Shown here: piece after piece, positions 41,869-50,812 of the stretch | How positions within the stretch are numbered: position 1 is the first letter of the stretch | Layout: every line of letters starts with the position of its first letter | Assembly: GCF_027214025.1 (NCBI RefSeq) | Contig: NZ_JAPWHB010000004.1 | Coordinates: 62,001 to 126,000 of the forward strand | Length of the DNA: 64,000 bases | Source of the DNA: Parahoeflea alexandrii | Lineage (GTDB): Bacteria > Pseudomonadota > Alphaproteobacteria > Rhizobiales > Rhizobiaceae | Reading direction: 5' to 3' | Notes under the pieces: model-generated | What the model saw: only the letters and a program-made list of their open reading frames with translations | The model's database searches: none | What the model was told of the DNA's origin: nothing | Program-made: the position numbers and the translations under genes

Positions 41869-43683
41869 GTGCAGAACAGCCGCCCGTTCATCATCGTCCT
41901 TGCCTGGATCGCGGGCCTGACCAGCCTGATCTGGGTGCTCGACATCGGTTCGATCAAGCCGATCGACGGCACCGTGATGCTGACCCAGGGCCGGTCCTGC
42001 GAGACACCCGACTGCGCCGAACCGGTCGATATCGACCTTCCGCTCCACTATCCCGAACTTTATGCTGCGGGACATGAAAGCCGCTATCTGAGTTTCGACC
42101 TGCCCTTGCAGGACGTGCCAGACGATCTGCAGGCGCTGTATCTGCCGAGTTTTGCCGACGAGGTCTTCCTCAGGGTCAACGGCATCCCCGTCTACGGCAG
42201 CGAACTGATGGACCGTCAGCCGGCGCGGATGTGGAACATTCCGGTGCTGGCGACGATCCCGCCGAACTTGCTGAAGGTCGGCCAAAACCGGATCGATGTG
42301 GCACTTTACGGCTATCCGCAGGAAGGTCTTGTGCTGGAGCGCTTCCATTTCGGTTCCGCCAAGGTCCTCGTCCCGCACTACAATTGGCGGTTTCTCACAA
42401 GCGCCGGAATGGCACGCTTCAACCTGGGTTTCATGGCCGTCGCGGGCATCATGCTCGGCATCATCTGGGCCGCCCGGCGCAGCGAGGCCATCTACGCCGT
42501 CCTTGCCACCTCATGCGCCTTTGCCTGCATCATCTGCATCCATTTCGGCTTCGACACCAGCGTCATCGGCTACCGCTGGTGGAGCCTGATCTGGCAAGTG
42601 TCCGTGAGCATCTATGTCTTCCTGATCTTCAGGTTCTGCAATCACTATATCGGCGAGGATCTCAAACCGCTCGAGAATGTCAGCCTGGTGTTGATCGCCG
42701 CCGAACTGGTTGTCGGATCCCTCGTTCCAGCGCCGTATCTCTTTGACACTTTGCTGCTCTTCAAATTGCACCCGTCGCTGTTGTCGTTCCTCGTCCTGGC
42801 GGTCCTGCTCGGCAACAGGAGCAAGGTCGATGGCCACGATCTCCGCATCTTCTTCTTTTTTCTCTCGATGGCTTCCGCCATGGGCGTCTACGAGCTCTAC
42901 ATCATCGCAGTCGTGGATCCGGGCCGCAACCAACACATCTTCCAGTTCATGCCGCTGGCCATGCTCTGCGTCTGTCTCTGGCTGGTCATTTCCCGCTTCA
43001 TGCTGTCGCTGCGCAGCTACGAGGAACTGACCGGAACGCTCAAGCAGACCATTGCCGCCAAGACCGAGGAACTGCGCCTTACCTACGAAAAACTTGGCGA
43101 GGCCGAACGGCTCAAGGCGATCAACGACGAGCGCCAGCGTATCATGCTCGACCTGCACGACGGCATCGGCGGTCAGCTGGTCAACACGCTCGCCTACATG
43201 CAGAACAACGGGAAGGGCGACGCCGTCATCCGGACAGCGCTCGAAGACGCGTTGCGCGACCTGTCGCTGATGCTCGACAGCCTCGAGACCGACGCCAGCA
43301 TCTCGACGCTGCTCGGCATGCTGCGCACCCGGCTGGAGGCGCTTCTTGCCGAACATGCGCTCGAATTCGACTGGCGCATCGACGACGAGCCCGATTTGCC
43401 GAACGCCGGCCCGTCGCAGACCCTCAACCTGCTCAGGATCGTCCAGGAAAGCATCACCAACATCATCAAGCACGCCGGCGCCAGCGTCATCACGGTCGCC
43501 TCCGACAGGAACTCGATCAGCATCAGCGACAATGGAAATGGCTTCGATACCGGACCGCAGGAGGGCCGCAAGCGCCATGGCCATGGCCTCGCCGGCATGC
43601 GCCGCCGCGCAGCAAGCATCGGCGCCGAATTCGACCTGACCAGCGATGCCACCGGAACGACCGTGCGTCTGGTCTGGCGCTGA
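41869..43683 (+). CDS. 7TM sensor histidine kinase (HisKA_3 type)
   Basis: 604 residues. It begins with GTG at 41869, directly after the response-regulator TAG. One N-terminal membrane segment (about 5-25), a periplasmic jelly-roll-like domain with SRYLSFDLPLQDVPDDLQALYLPSFADEVFLRVNG split over strands and LLKVGQNRIDVALYG, then about seven membrane segments between 180 and 385 (7TMR-DISM layout). A coiled coil precedes the kinase core. The phosphoacceptor is His430 in LDLHDGIGGQLV. The ATPase domain has RIVQESITNIIKHAGAS, ISDNGNGFD and GHGLAGMRRRAASIG. It is the NarX-like partner of the adjacent regulator; the periplasmic ligand may be a carbohydrate by family analogy only. Confidence 0.92.
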   Translation: MQNSRPFIIVLAWIAGLTSLIWVLDIGSIKPIDGTVMLTQGRSCETPDCAEPVDIDLPLHYPELYAAGHESRYLSFDLPLQDVPDDLQALYLPSFADEVFLRVNGIPVYGSELMDRQPARMWNIPVLATIPPNLLKVGQNRIDVALYGYPQEGLVLERFHFGSAKVLVPHYNWRFLTSAGMARFNLGFMAVAGIMLGIIWAARRSEAIYAVLATSCAFACIICIHFGFDTSVIGYRWWSLIWQVSVSIYVFLIFRFCNHYIGEDLKPLENVSLVLIAAELVVGSLVPAPYLFDTLLLFKLHPSLLSFLVLAVLLGNRSKVDGHDLRIFFFFLSMASAMGVYELYIIAVVDPGRNQHIFQFMPLAMLCVCLWLVISRFMLSLRSYEELTGTLKQTIAAKTEELRLTYEKLGEAERLKAINDERQRIMLDLHDGIGGQLVNTLAYMQNNGKGDAVIRTALEDALRDLSLMLDSLETDASISTLLGMLRTRLEALLAEHALEFDWRIDDEPDLPNAGPSQTLNLLRIVQESITNIIKHAGASVITVASDRNSISISDNGNGFDTGPQEGRKRHGHGLAGMRRRAASIGAEFDLTSDATGTTVRLVWR

Positions 43684-43740
43684 GGCTGGCAATTTCCGCA
43701 CGTCCGCCTTCACCGCCGGACCGGGAAGATTAGTGAAAGT

Positions 43741-44178
43741 GCCAGCCGGCCTGTAAGCCGGGTTCTGTATGGCCCTGGCCCTTGCGGACCAAAACGTGGC
43801 AGCCATTCCTCTGGGACACACATTGCTGTGCGCCTCAAGCAACCTACCCGGATGATCAACCCCGGAAAAAGGGCCGGGCTTGCGCCCTGCGTCATCCCTA
43901 TTCGGTCTTGCTCCCGGTGGGGTTTACCGTGCCGCTTCCGTTGCCGGTCGCGCGGTGGGCTCTTACCCCACCCTTTCACCCTTACCCCGCCGCCTCATCT
44001 CCGGTTGCTCCCGGGAGCGGGACCGGCGATCAGGTGGCGGGGCGGTTTGCTTTCTGTGGCACTTTCCCTGGGGTCGCCCCCGCCGGACGTTATCCGGCAC
44101 CGTTTATCCGTGGAGCCCGGACTTTCCTCGCCCTGCTGTCTTTCGACGGTGCAGGGCGCGGCTGCCCGGCCGACTGGC
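43741..44178 (-). ncRNA. rnpB: RNase P RNA
   Basis: Catalytic RNA that trims the 5' ends of tRNA precursors. On the minus strand the universal GAGGAAAGTCCGGGCTCC stretch lies just inside the 5' end (near 44113-44130). The late conserved text AGGGTGAAAGGGTGGGGTAA and ACAGAACCCGGCTTACAGG are also present. The 5' end GCCAGTCGGCC (44178-44168) pairs perfectly, allowing one G-U, with the 3' end GGCCGGCTGGC (43751-43741) to form helix P1, which sets the limits given. Length of about 438 nt fits alphaproteobacteria. Upstream on the minus strand TATAGT occurs near 44222, but the promoter is not certain. Confidence 0.96.
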
Positions 44179-44428
44179 GCGCTCTCCTTAGACCACCGGG
44201 CGCGATATGGCCAGAACTATAGCGGCAGCGGGCAACAAGGCGCCGATTGACAAACCCCGCGCTCGGGACTATCGAGCCCGCAGGGTGAAGGCCCCTGCCG
44301 CTCGCTGGCTTGTCCATGGTGAAGTCCTTCGCAAACACAGTCTCATCCACCGATTTCAGCTGAATGCGGTCTGATGGCAACGCGAGCACCCTTCTTTATC
44401 CGCATCCAGACACTGAAAGAGGTTTGTG

Positions 44429-45817
44429 ATGACAGGATTGTCTACACCCGAAAACAACATCTACCTTGAAGGTCCGCTGCCGGCACTGTTTGCGAAGACC
44501 GCCACGCCGATCATCGTCGTGATGGGCGTCAATGGCCTGTTCACCGTGGTCGACGCCTATTTCCTCGGCGCCTATGTTGGCGCCGATGCGCTCACCGCGG
44601 TCACCCTGATGTTCCCGCTCTACATGCTGCTTGTCGCCCTTTCGACGCTGGTGTCGAACGGCTTTGCCAGCGTCTTCGCCCGTCTGCTCGGCGGCGGCGA
44701 GCATCATCAGGCACGCACCGTGTTCACCCAGGCGGTGCAACTGGCCCTCGTCGTCTGCACGGTTCTGATTGCGCTCTTCCTGGTTTCCGGCAAGGCGCTC
44801 AGCCTGATGGCGGCCAATGGAGACGAGGCCCTGGCCGGGATGGGCTACACCTATATTTCCATCCTGGTCATATGTTCGCCGCTGGTCTTTATGCTGTCGA
44901 TCAGCATCGCCGCGCTCCGCAGCGAAGGCTTGCTCACCGCCATGGCGGCAATCACGCTGATGTCTGCACTGCTGAACATCGTCTTCGACTATCTTTTGAT
45001 CGTCCAAGTCGGTGCCGGCGTTGCCGGCTCGGCCTACGGAACGGTGCTAGCGCAGGCCTGCGCGATGACCGCGTTCCTGATCTACCGGTCCCGGTCGACC
45101 GGCAAACGGGAGACACGCGGCAGGCTGCTCCTGACCGGGTGGAACCACTGGGGCGAATTGCTGGCGCTGGGGGCGCCGTCGAGCCTCGGCTATATCGGCC
45201 TGTCGCTGTCAGCCGGGCTGACGCTCTACTGCCTGCAGCTGTGGGCCGGCGAGACCTACGCGGCGACCGCCGGGGCCTTCGGCATCATCACCCGGCTGAT
45301 CACCTTCAGCTTCCTGCCCTTGCTGGGGCTGAGCATGGCGTTCCAGACCATCGCCGGCAACAATTACGGTGCGAAACTGGCAGCGCGAAGCGACAGGAGC
45401 ATCGTTTTGGCGATGGTCCTGGCGATCGTCTATTGCGGAATCGTGGAATTGACATTCCTGATCACCCGCGCCGACATCGGCTTCATCTTCGTCGATGACA
45501 GCGCCATCGTCGGCGAAATCGGCCGGATCCTGCCCTATACGGTGATCACCATGATCGTCTTCGGACCGATGATGATGATCGGCTCCTATTTCCAGGCAAT
45601 CGGCGATGCGCCGAGGGCCGCCCTGCTCGGCCTGTCGCGAACCTACCTGTTCGCGCTGCCGCTCACCTTCCTGCTGCCGTTCCGTTTCGGTGAACCGGGC
45701 ATCTGGTATGCGGGAGTGGTCGCCGAATTGCTGGTGCTGGCAACCACTGTGGTGGTGCTTGCCCATCGCCGGAAAGCAGGCGGAAACCGCTGGGGGCTTT
45801 TTGAAAGCCGGCGCTGA
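44429..45817 (+). CDS. MATE family efflux transporter
   Basis: Sodium- or proton-driven multidrug/toxin exporter of the inner membrane. Start ATG 44429, behind AAAGAGGTTTGTG. 462 residues with twelve hydrophobic segments arranged as two related halves (first MatE repeat about 20-180, second about 240-400). Family text: FTVVDAYFLGAYVGADALTAV, SNGFASVFARLLGGGEHHQAR, LLNIVFDYLLIV and FQTIAGNNYGAKL. Substrate cannot be predicted. It stands alone, with rnpB divergent upstream. Confidence 0.92.
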   Translation: MTGLSTPENNIYLEGPLPALFAKTATPIIVVMGVNGLFTVVDAYFLGAYVGADALTAVTLMFPLYMLLVALSTLVSNGFASVFARLLGGGEHHQARTVFTQAVQLALVVCTVLIALFLVSGKALSLMAANGDEALAGMGYTYISILVICSPLVFMLSISIAALRSEGLLTAMAAITLMSALLNIVFDYLLIVQVGAGVAGSAYGTVLAQACAMTAFLIYRSRSTGKRETRGRLLLTGWNHWGELLALGAPSSLGYIGLSLSAGLTLYCLQLWAGETYAATAGAFGIITRLITFSFLPLLGLSMAFQTIAGNNYGAKLAARSDRSIVLAMVLAIVYCGIVELTFLITRADIGFIFVDDSAIVGEIGRILPYTVITMIVFGPMMMIGSYFQAIGDAPRAALLGLSRTYLFALPLTFLLPFRFGEPGIWYAGVVAELLVLATTVVVLAHRRKAGGNRWGLFESRR

Positions 45818-46124
45818 CGCAGGTCGCGTCTGAATGTGTACATGGGAAGGATAAGCTAACCTAAACCCATGATTCCACAGCGGCACAGCGACCTCGCGCC
45901 TCCAGTTGGACGCGTGGCATTGCTGCCACTGATTGGCTATGCGGTTGCGCCAGCTCCTGCCGGCGCAACCGCAGAAACAACCTGGACCCTCACCTTCGAT
46001 ATAGGGACTGGCAGTGTCTCAATTTTTCCTCTTTGAAATCGATTACATTTTGTCCAAACGCTTAAATAAAAATTGGAGGTTTTGGCGTATTCAAACATTC
46101 ATTCGATTATGGAGTTTCCCCCCA
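45818..46124. other. Intergenic stretch with a strong hairpin
   Basis: No gene is supported. A perfect 11-base stem (45941-45951 GCGGTTGCGCC with 45962-45972) with a ten-base loop stands in the middle; no T-run follows on either strand, so it is not a typical intrinsic terminator. The right third turns AT-rich before the Tad-like gene and probably holds its promoter. A 55-codon open frame at 45869-46036 runs through the hairpin and is judged accidental. Confidence 0.5.
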
Positions 46125-47393
46125 ATGCATTTTCAAAGAAATATGTTCAGAACAATCAACAAGGCAGCCAGTTTCGCGCGCAACCGCAGCGGCAATTTCG
46201 GCATCATCATGGCCCTGTTGATACCGCTGCTGATCGTGGTGGCGGGAGGGGCTGTCGACATCGTCTATGCGCTCGGTCAGAAAACCAGCTATCAGGACCA
46301 GCTGGATGCAGCCATGCTGGCCGCGGTGCATGAAACCGCGACAGATGAGCAACTCAAGACGGCCAGATCCTACATCCAGCAATTCTCGGAATCGGGACTG
46401 ACCGAAGCAGAATTGCTGGCTGCCGGCATGTCGCTGGTCCTTGCCAAGAACCCGGACGGGAGCCTGACCGGCACGCTCAAGATGCCGCATCCCACCGCCT
46501 TCCTGAGCATCATCAACCTCAACAACATTCCAATCAGCGTCACATCGACGGCGATAAAAACCGGTGGCGCAAGCCCGGCAGCGGCCGGTTGCATCTATGC
46601 GCTTGGCAACAAAAGCCAGGCCGTGTTGATCAACAGCGGCGCCAACCTCGACGCCAAGCAGTGCGAGGTTCACGTTCATTCCACCTCGTCTCCGGCTTTC
46701 ATCATGAACGCCGGCTCGACCATCGAGACCGCGAAATTCTGCGTCAAGGGCGCAAGCTACATCAAGAATGGCGGCACACTGACCAACCTCAAGGTCAATT
46801 GCGACGTTGCGGCCGATCCCTATGCAGGCAAGATAAAGGAACCGGCAGTTCCCTCTTCCTGCGTCACCCAGGGCGCGCTCAGCGGCAGCACCTTCTCGCT
46901 CAATCCGGGCGTTCACTGCAACACGACCTTCAACGGAAGCCCGACCGTCACCTTCAAGCCGGGCCTGCACATCATCAAGGGCCGCATGATCCTGAATTCA
47001 GGATCGACGGTCGTTGCCGAAGGCGTGACCTTCTACTACCCGGACGTTTACAGTGAAATCCGCGCAAACGGCGGCTTGAAGTTCACCGCATCGGCCCCGG
47101 CCACGGGCGACTACGCCGGAATCCTGATGTTTGAAAAGACATCCGATGCCGCCAACAACGCCCAGAAGCAGCAATATGTCTTCAACGGGTCGGTGGGGGA
47201 AAGCCTGACCGGCATCCTTCATCTGCCCAACCGTGATGCAGTCTACAATTCGACCACCAACCAGACCAACAAGATGTCGCTTGTCGTCAACACCCTGATC
47301 ATGAACTCGGCCAACTGGAAATTGGCTCCCTATGACGGCGCCGGTCCGGGGGGCACTGGCGGCGCCGGCGGCGATGTCCGTCTGGTGCGCTGA
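46125..47393 (+). CDS. Orphan TadE/TadG-like protein with a repeat-rich surface domain
   Basis: About 422 residues from ATG 46125 (MHFQRNMFRTINKAASF; GGAG lies ten bases upstream); ATG 46143 or GTG 46014 are alternatives. The N-terminus is a Tad pilus TadE/G-like anchor: FARNRSGNFGIIMALLIPLL with one membrane segment, then VDIVYALGQKTSYQDQLDAA. After residue 150 the protein becomes Gly/Ser/Thr-rich with short repeated strand-turn units (AGSTIETAKFCVKGASYIKN, GGTLTNLKVNC, LNSGSTVVAEGVTFYY), suggesting a beta-helix. Five or more cysteines may form disulfides. No other tad/cpa gene is nearby, so it may work alone or with a distant Tad machine. Confidence 0.8.
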   Translation: MHFQRNMFRTINKAASFARNRSGNFGIIMALLIPLLIVVAGGAVDIVYALGQKTSYQDQLDAAMLAAVHETATDEQLKTARSYIQQFSESGLTEAELLAAGMSLVLAKNPDGSLTGTLKMPHPTAFLSIINLNNIPISVTSTAIKTGGASPAAAGCIYALGNKSQAVLINSGANLDAKQCEVHVHSTSSPAFIMNAGSTIETAKFCVKGASYIKNGGTLTNLKVNCDVAADPYAGKIKEPAVPSSCVTQGALSGSTFSLNPGVHCNTTFNGSPTVTFKPGLHIIKGRMILNSGSTVVAEGVTFYYPDVYSEIRANGGLKFTASAPATGDYAGILMFEKTSDAANNAQKQQYVFNGSVGESLTGILHLPNRDAVYNSTTNQTNKMSLVVNTLIMNSANWKLAPYDGAGPGGTGGAGGDVRLVR

Positions 47394-47427
47394 CATTTCT
47401 TGCAAGGTCTCTGGAACCAGAAAGCGT

Positions 47428-47462
47428 GCCTGACGTTGATCGTGAGCTGATCAGCGTCAGGC
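47428..47462. terminator. Hairpin between convergent genes (probable bidirectional terminator)
   Basis: Arms 47428-47441 and 47449-47462 pair over 14 bases with a single G-T wobble around a seven-base loop. It stands between the Tad-like stop (47393) and the convergent transglycosylase stop (47487). No long T-run is present. Confidence 0.6.
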
Positions 47463-47486
47463 AATGCCAACCCCGGCCATCCCGCC

Positions 47487-47999
47487 TTACTTCATCAGCT
47501 TGGAAACCTTGCCGCAGTAGCGCTGCGACACGGGGTTCATCCGCTTGGCGCCATGCCCGGCATTGTACTTGAGAATGGTGCCGCAGGTGGTGCCGCCGCC
47601 CAGCTGGTGCGCCTTGGCGAGATAGAGCATGCCGTACTTGATGTTGGTTTCCGGATTGTAGAGCCCCTTGGCGGAGCCCCGGTAGCCCATCATCCGTGCC
47701 GTCGCCGGCTTGATCTGCATCAGCCCGATTTCACCTGCGGACCCGCGCGCCGTCGGCCGGTAGTTGCTTTCAACGGAAATAACCGCGTGAGCCAGGGCCT
47801 CGGGAACGCCGTTGGTCTTGGCGTAGCTTGAAATCAGTTTCCCGTAAGGCCGCGAGGAATATCCGAAGCTCATGCTGGAATTCTTGATCTTGCCGCTGGA
47901 AATCGAGCCGGTTGTCTCGTTCGAAATTGCACCTGTCTGGCAGCCCGAGAGCGCAAGGGAGAGCAGGGCCGCCGCGGCAGCCGTGAAAATGAGACGCAT
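47487..47999 (-). CDS. Lytic transglycosylase lipoprotein (SLT domain)
   Basis: Cleaves the MurNAc-GlcNAc bond of peptidoglycan with formation of 1,6-anhydroMurNAc. Start ATG 47999 (MRLIFTAAAAALLSL); 170 residues. Lipoprotein signal with lipobox LSGC (Cys20). The SLT domain fills residues 50-170: AHAVISVESNYRPTARG with the catalytic Glu in ESNY, GEIGLMQIKPATARMMGY, NPETNIKYGMLYLAKA and LKYNAGHGAKRMNP. Very compact. A role in wall turnover at the outer-membrane inner leaflet is expected. Confidence 0.92.
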   Translation of the reverse strand: MRLIFTAAAAALLSLALSGCQTGAISNETTGSISSGKIKNSSMSFGYSSRPYGKLISSYAKTNGVPEALAHAVISVESNYRPTARGSAGEIGLMQIKPATARMMGYRGSAKGLYNPETNIKYGMLYLAKAHQLGGGTTCGTILKYNAGHGAKRMNPVSQRYCGKVSKLMK

Positions 48000-48266
48000 G
48001 TTTTGAAATGACTCCGATGGCGCCAGGCCCAACCGTTCATCGACGGGGACGGGACATACCCTTGGCGCGTTGCTTGTCAGCCCGGAACCGCGACTGGCCT
48101 CTTGCCGTCACCCGCTCCGTGCGTGGAAGCCAACTCAATCAAGGCACAGGCAGGCGGATTTAAGGCCCGGCAACCCGAAAAATGCTGCATCGCAATAAAT
48201 TTAGATGTCAGAGTGTAACATAAAGCCTGGCGGCGACAGCTCTGGCTGGCGATTCCGGTGGCCGGC

Positions 48267-49028
48267 TCAGGCCACCGTCGGCAGCGCGGTCAGCAGCTTG
48301 TGCAGGGTGCCGATGGTCGAGGCATCGGCGATGCCGTCGACGCGTTCGGGACAAAAATGCCGCTGGAACGCCCGGACCGCCGCCGCCGTCTCGGCGTTGT
48401 AGGCGCCATCGACGCTGACCGCATAACCATAAAGCGCGAGCATGGTCTGCAGCGCCTCGACCGGTTGTCCCGCATCGCCTTCCTGGAAGAACCGTCCGCC
48501 GCCCACCGGCAGCGGCTCGACCCAGTGGCCGATGCCCGCTTCATGCAGACGTTGCCAGGGAAACTTCTCGCCCGGGTCCTGTTTGCGCATCGGCGCGACG
48601 TCGGAATGCGCCAGAACCCGTTCCGCGGCAATGCCGTTGCGCCCGACGATGTCGCGGCACAGCACGATCACCGACCGGATCTGAGCCTCATCGAAGGGCG
48701 GCGAACCGGCTTCGTGCCCCGGATTGGCGATCTCGATGCCGATCGAGGCGGAATTGATATCGGTCTCGCCCTTCCAGCAGCTCTGCCCCGCGTGCCAGGC
48801 ACGCGCGCTTTCGGGCAAAAGCTGGGTGACTAGCCCATGCTCGTCGATGAAATAATGCGACGAGACCTGGCTTTCCTCGGTGCAGAGCCAGTCAAGTGCG
48901 GCTTGAGCCGAGGGCATTCCGGTATAGTGCAGGATCAGCATGTCCGGCCTGCGGCCACCCTTGCGCTCGCCGCAATTGGGCGATGGGCGCACCAACGCGG
49001 GCGCGTAGTCTGGATCAAACGCACTCAT
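48267..49028 (-). CDS. N-acetylmuramoyl-L-alanine amidase (AmpD/AmiD-like) with a peptidoglycan-binding domain
   Basis: Zinc amidase of the Amidase_2 family that cuts the bond between MurNAc and L-Ala. 253 residues, start ATG 49028, overlapping the upstream gene by four bases. Zinc-site text: MLILHYTGM (first His), then AHSDVAPMRKQDPGEKFPW (second His and Asp). The region SSHYFIDEHGLVTQLLPESA is also typical. The C-terminus is a PG_binding_1 domain (VEALQTMLALYGYAVSVDG, AVRAFQRHFCPERVDG). There is no signal peptide, so a cytoplasmic role in muropeptide recycling, like AmpD, is likely, although the binding domain is more usual in AmiD. Confidence 0.92.
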   Translation of the reverse strand: MSAFDPDYAPALVRPSPNCGERKGGRRPDMLILHYTGMPSAQAALDWLCTEESQVSSHYFIDEHGLVTQLLPESARAWHAGQSCWKGETDINSASIGIEIANPGHEAGSPPFDEAQIRSVIVLCRDIVGRNGIAAERVLAHSDVAPMRKQDPGEKFPWQRLHEAGIGHWVEPLPVGGGRFFQEGDAGQPVEALQTMLALYGYAVSVDGAYNAETAAAVRAFQRHFCPERVDGIADASTIGTLHKLLTALPTVA

Positions 49029-49735
49029 GCGGCGGCGCGGGCTTTCTCGATCACCGCGAAGGCGTCATTGAGCGCCGCCATCCGGTCATTGGCAATGGTC
49101 AGGAATTCCTCCGGCACGCCGCGAGCGCGCAGCCGGTCGGGATGGCTTTCCGAGGCGAGCGCCCGGTAGCGCTTCTTGACCTCATCGAAAGGCGTGGTTT
49201 CGGCCACTCCCAGAACGGCATAGGGATTGATGCCGTCGGGATGAACATGGCGCGCCATGATGCGGTCGAAATTGGCTTCGTCGAAGTGGAAGATATCGGC
49301 CACATTGGCGATGAATTCGAGTTCCTTGTGGTGAACCACGCCATCCGCCTTGGCGATGTGAAACAGCCCGTCGAGCACGTCCTCGAGCATGGCGCAATTG
49401 CTCTCGCCCGAGCCGCACATGCCGGCCACACGCTGCGCATAGGCCTCGTAGCCCGCGACATCCTGCTTGGCCAGATTGTAGAGCCGCGCCACATTGTTGG
49501 CCTCGGCCTGCGGAATCGCGAAGATCTCCTGGAAAGCCCGCACCTCTTCCGGCGCCACAATGCCGTCGGCCTTGGCCATCTTCGCCGACAGGGCGATGAC
49601 GGCGACCGAAAACGCCACCCTGCGGCGTGTTTCCGGATCCCCGGCAAACACCGTGCGCACGGCTTCGACCACGCCTGAAAAGGCGGTGGAAGCGGTTTCC
49701 CCAATGACGTCAAACAGGCGGCTGAACACGGACAT
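49025..49735 (-). CDS. TerB/DnaJ-domain protein (DjlA-like)
   Basis: 236 residues, start ATG 49735. The first two thirds are a TerB-like helical domain (AVIALSAKMAKADGIVAPEEV and GLFHIAKADGVVHHKELEFI, two related acidic repeats). The C-terminus is a J domain: INPYAVLGVAETTPFDEVKKRYRALASES with the HPD triplet right after it (HPDRLRARG), so it could stimulate DnaK. There is no N-terminal membrane anchor of the kind in E. coli DjlA, only a mildly hydrophobic segment near 40-50. Overlaps the amidase start by four bases, implying coupling. Confidence 0.9.
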   Translation of the reverse strand: MSVFSRLFDVIGETASTAFSGVVEAVRTVFAGDPETRRRVAFSVAVIALSAKMAKADGIVAPEEVRAFQEIFAIPQAEANNVARLYNLAKQDVAGYEAYAQRVAGMCGSGESNCAMLEDVLDGLFHIAKADGVVHHKELEFIANVADIFHFDEANFDRIMARHVHPDGINPYAVLGVAETTPFDEVKKRYRALASESHPDRLRARGVPEEFLTIANDRMAALNDAFAVIEKARAAA

Positions 49736-49876
49736 GGTACCTCCTTACGTGATTTGGTCCCAAAAATCGAGTATGGCGCAGCGCACAATCCGGTGATCGA
49801 TCCATCACCGTGAACAATCCCACCCATCGCCGGAATTCGTTGGACCCGGTCCCGGCACTGCCGCTAAGCCATAGCC

Positions 49877-50782
49877 ATGACCGATACACCCAGCCAATCA
49901 GCCTCCGCGCCCCCTGCTCCGGCCCATCCGCTTGCCGGCATGGCGATCGGTTTCGTCGGCATCGTCATCTTCGGCGCCACCTTGCCCGCTACCCGTTTTG
50001 CGCTGGAAGGCTTTTCGCCGGCCTTCATCACCTTTTGCCGCGCCACGATCGCCGCGACAGTTGCGGCACTGACCCTTGTTGCGCTCGGAAAACGCTTTCC
50101 ACGCCAGCATGCCCTGTCGCTCTTCATTGCCGGAATCCTTCTGGTCTACGGCTTCCCCGGCTTTTCCAGCGTCGCCATGCAGACCGTGCCGGCATCGCAT
50201 GGCGGCGTCGTGCTCGGCGTGCTGCCGCTGATGACCGCCACCTTCGCCGCCCTCTTCGGCGGCGAGCGCCCCGGCCTCGCCTTCTGGGCCTGGAGCATCG
50301 CCGGAGCGACGCTGGTGATGATCTTTTCCCTCTCCGGCGCCGACATCGAGCCCGGCCTTGGCGATTTATGGCTGGCCTGCGCGGCGCTGTCGGCATCCTG
50401 CGGCTACGTCATCTCCGGCAAGCTCGCCCGCACGCGGCCTGGCTGGGAGGTGATCAGTTGGGCACTTGTGGTCACCGCGCCGCTGTCGCTGGCGGGCACG
50501 CTGTTCACCTGGGAGAGCGGCATCGCCCAGCCCGGCAGCCATGCGCTGATGGCGCTCGCCTATCTCTCGCTCGGCTCGATGTTCGCCGGCTTCATCTTCT
50601 GGAACTGGGGCATGGCCATCGGCGGCATTGCCCGCGTCGGCCAGGTCCAGTTGCTGCAAAGCTTCGTCACGCTCGGCCTCTCGGCCCTGCTCTTAGGCGA
50701 AACCGTCACCCCGGTGATGCTCGGCTTCGCCCTTGCCGTCGGTGTCGTCGTCTGGTGTGGCCGCAAGGCCAAGGTGGGGTGA
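49877..50782 (+). CDS. EamA/DMT family transporter
   Basis: Inner-membrane permease of the drug/metabolite transporter superfamily. 301 residues with ten hydrophobic segments in two EamA repeats (about 20-150 and 165-295). Text: ATLPATRFALEGFSPAFITF, GIAQPGSHALMALAYLSLG, and near the end LLLGETVTPVMLGFALAVGV. Start ATG 49877. The direction and substrate (amino-acid or metabolite export is common) cannot be told. The gene ends 23 bases before the convergent aldo/keto reductase. Confidence 0.9.
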   Translation: MTDTPSQSASAPPAPAHPLAGMAIGFVGIVIFGATLPATRFALEGFSPAFITFCRATIAATVAALTLVALGKRFPRQHALSLFIAGILLVYGFPGFSSVAMQTVPASHGGVVLGVLPLMTATFAALFGGERPGLAFWAWSIAGATLVMIFSLSGADIEPGLGDLWLACAALSASCGYVISGKLARTRPGWEVISWALVVTAPLSLAGTLFTWESGIAQPGSHALMALAYLSLGSMFAGFIFWNWGMAIGGIARVGQVQLLQSFVTLGLSALLLGETVTPVMLGFALAVGVVVWCGRKAKVG

Positions 50783-50792
50783 GGAGGGCTTG

Positions 50793-50812
50793 GAGCCGAT
50801 CATCTCTAGCTG
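50793..50812. repeat. Solo copy of the MITE end
   Basis: GAGCCGATCATCTCTAGCTG matches bases 3-22 of the left inverted repeat of the element at 39008 with one mismatch. It fills nearly all of the 23-base gap between two convergent genes, and its CTAG gives the stop codon of the aldo/keto reductase (50806-50808). No opposite end is seen nearby. Confidence 0.6.

Noticed and set aside
43782-44250. Overlapping open frames of 100-146 codons on the plus strand
   Set aside because: They run antisense through RNase P RNA, whose conserved core and P1 helix are clear.
45869-46036. Possible 55-codon plus-strand gene between the MATE and Tad-like genes
   Set aside because: It runs straight through a perfect hairpin and lacks a ribosome site.
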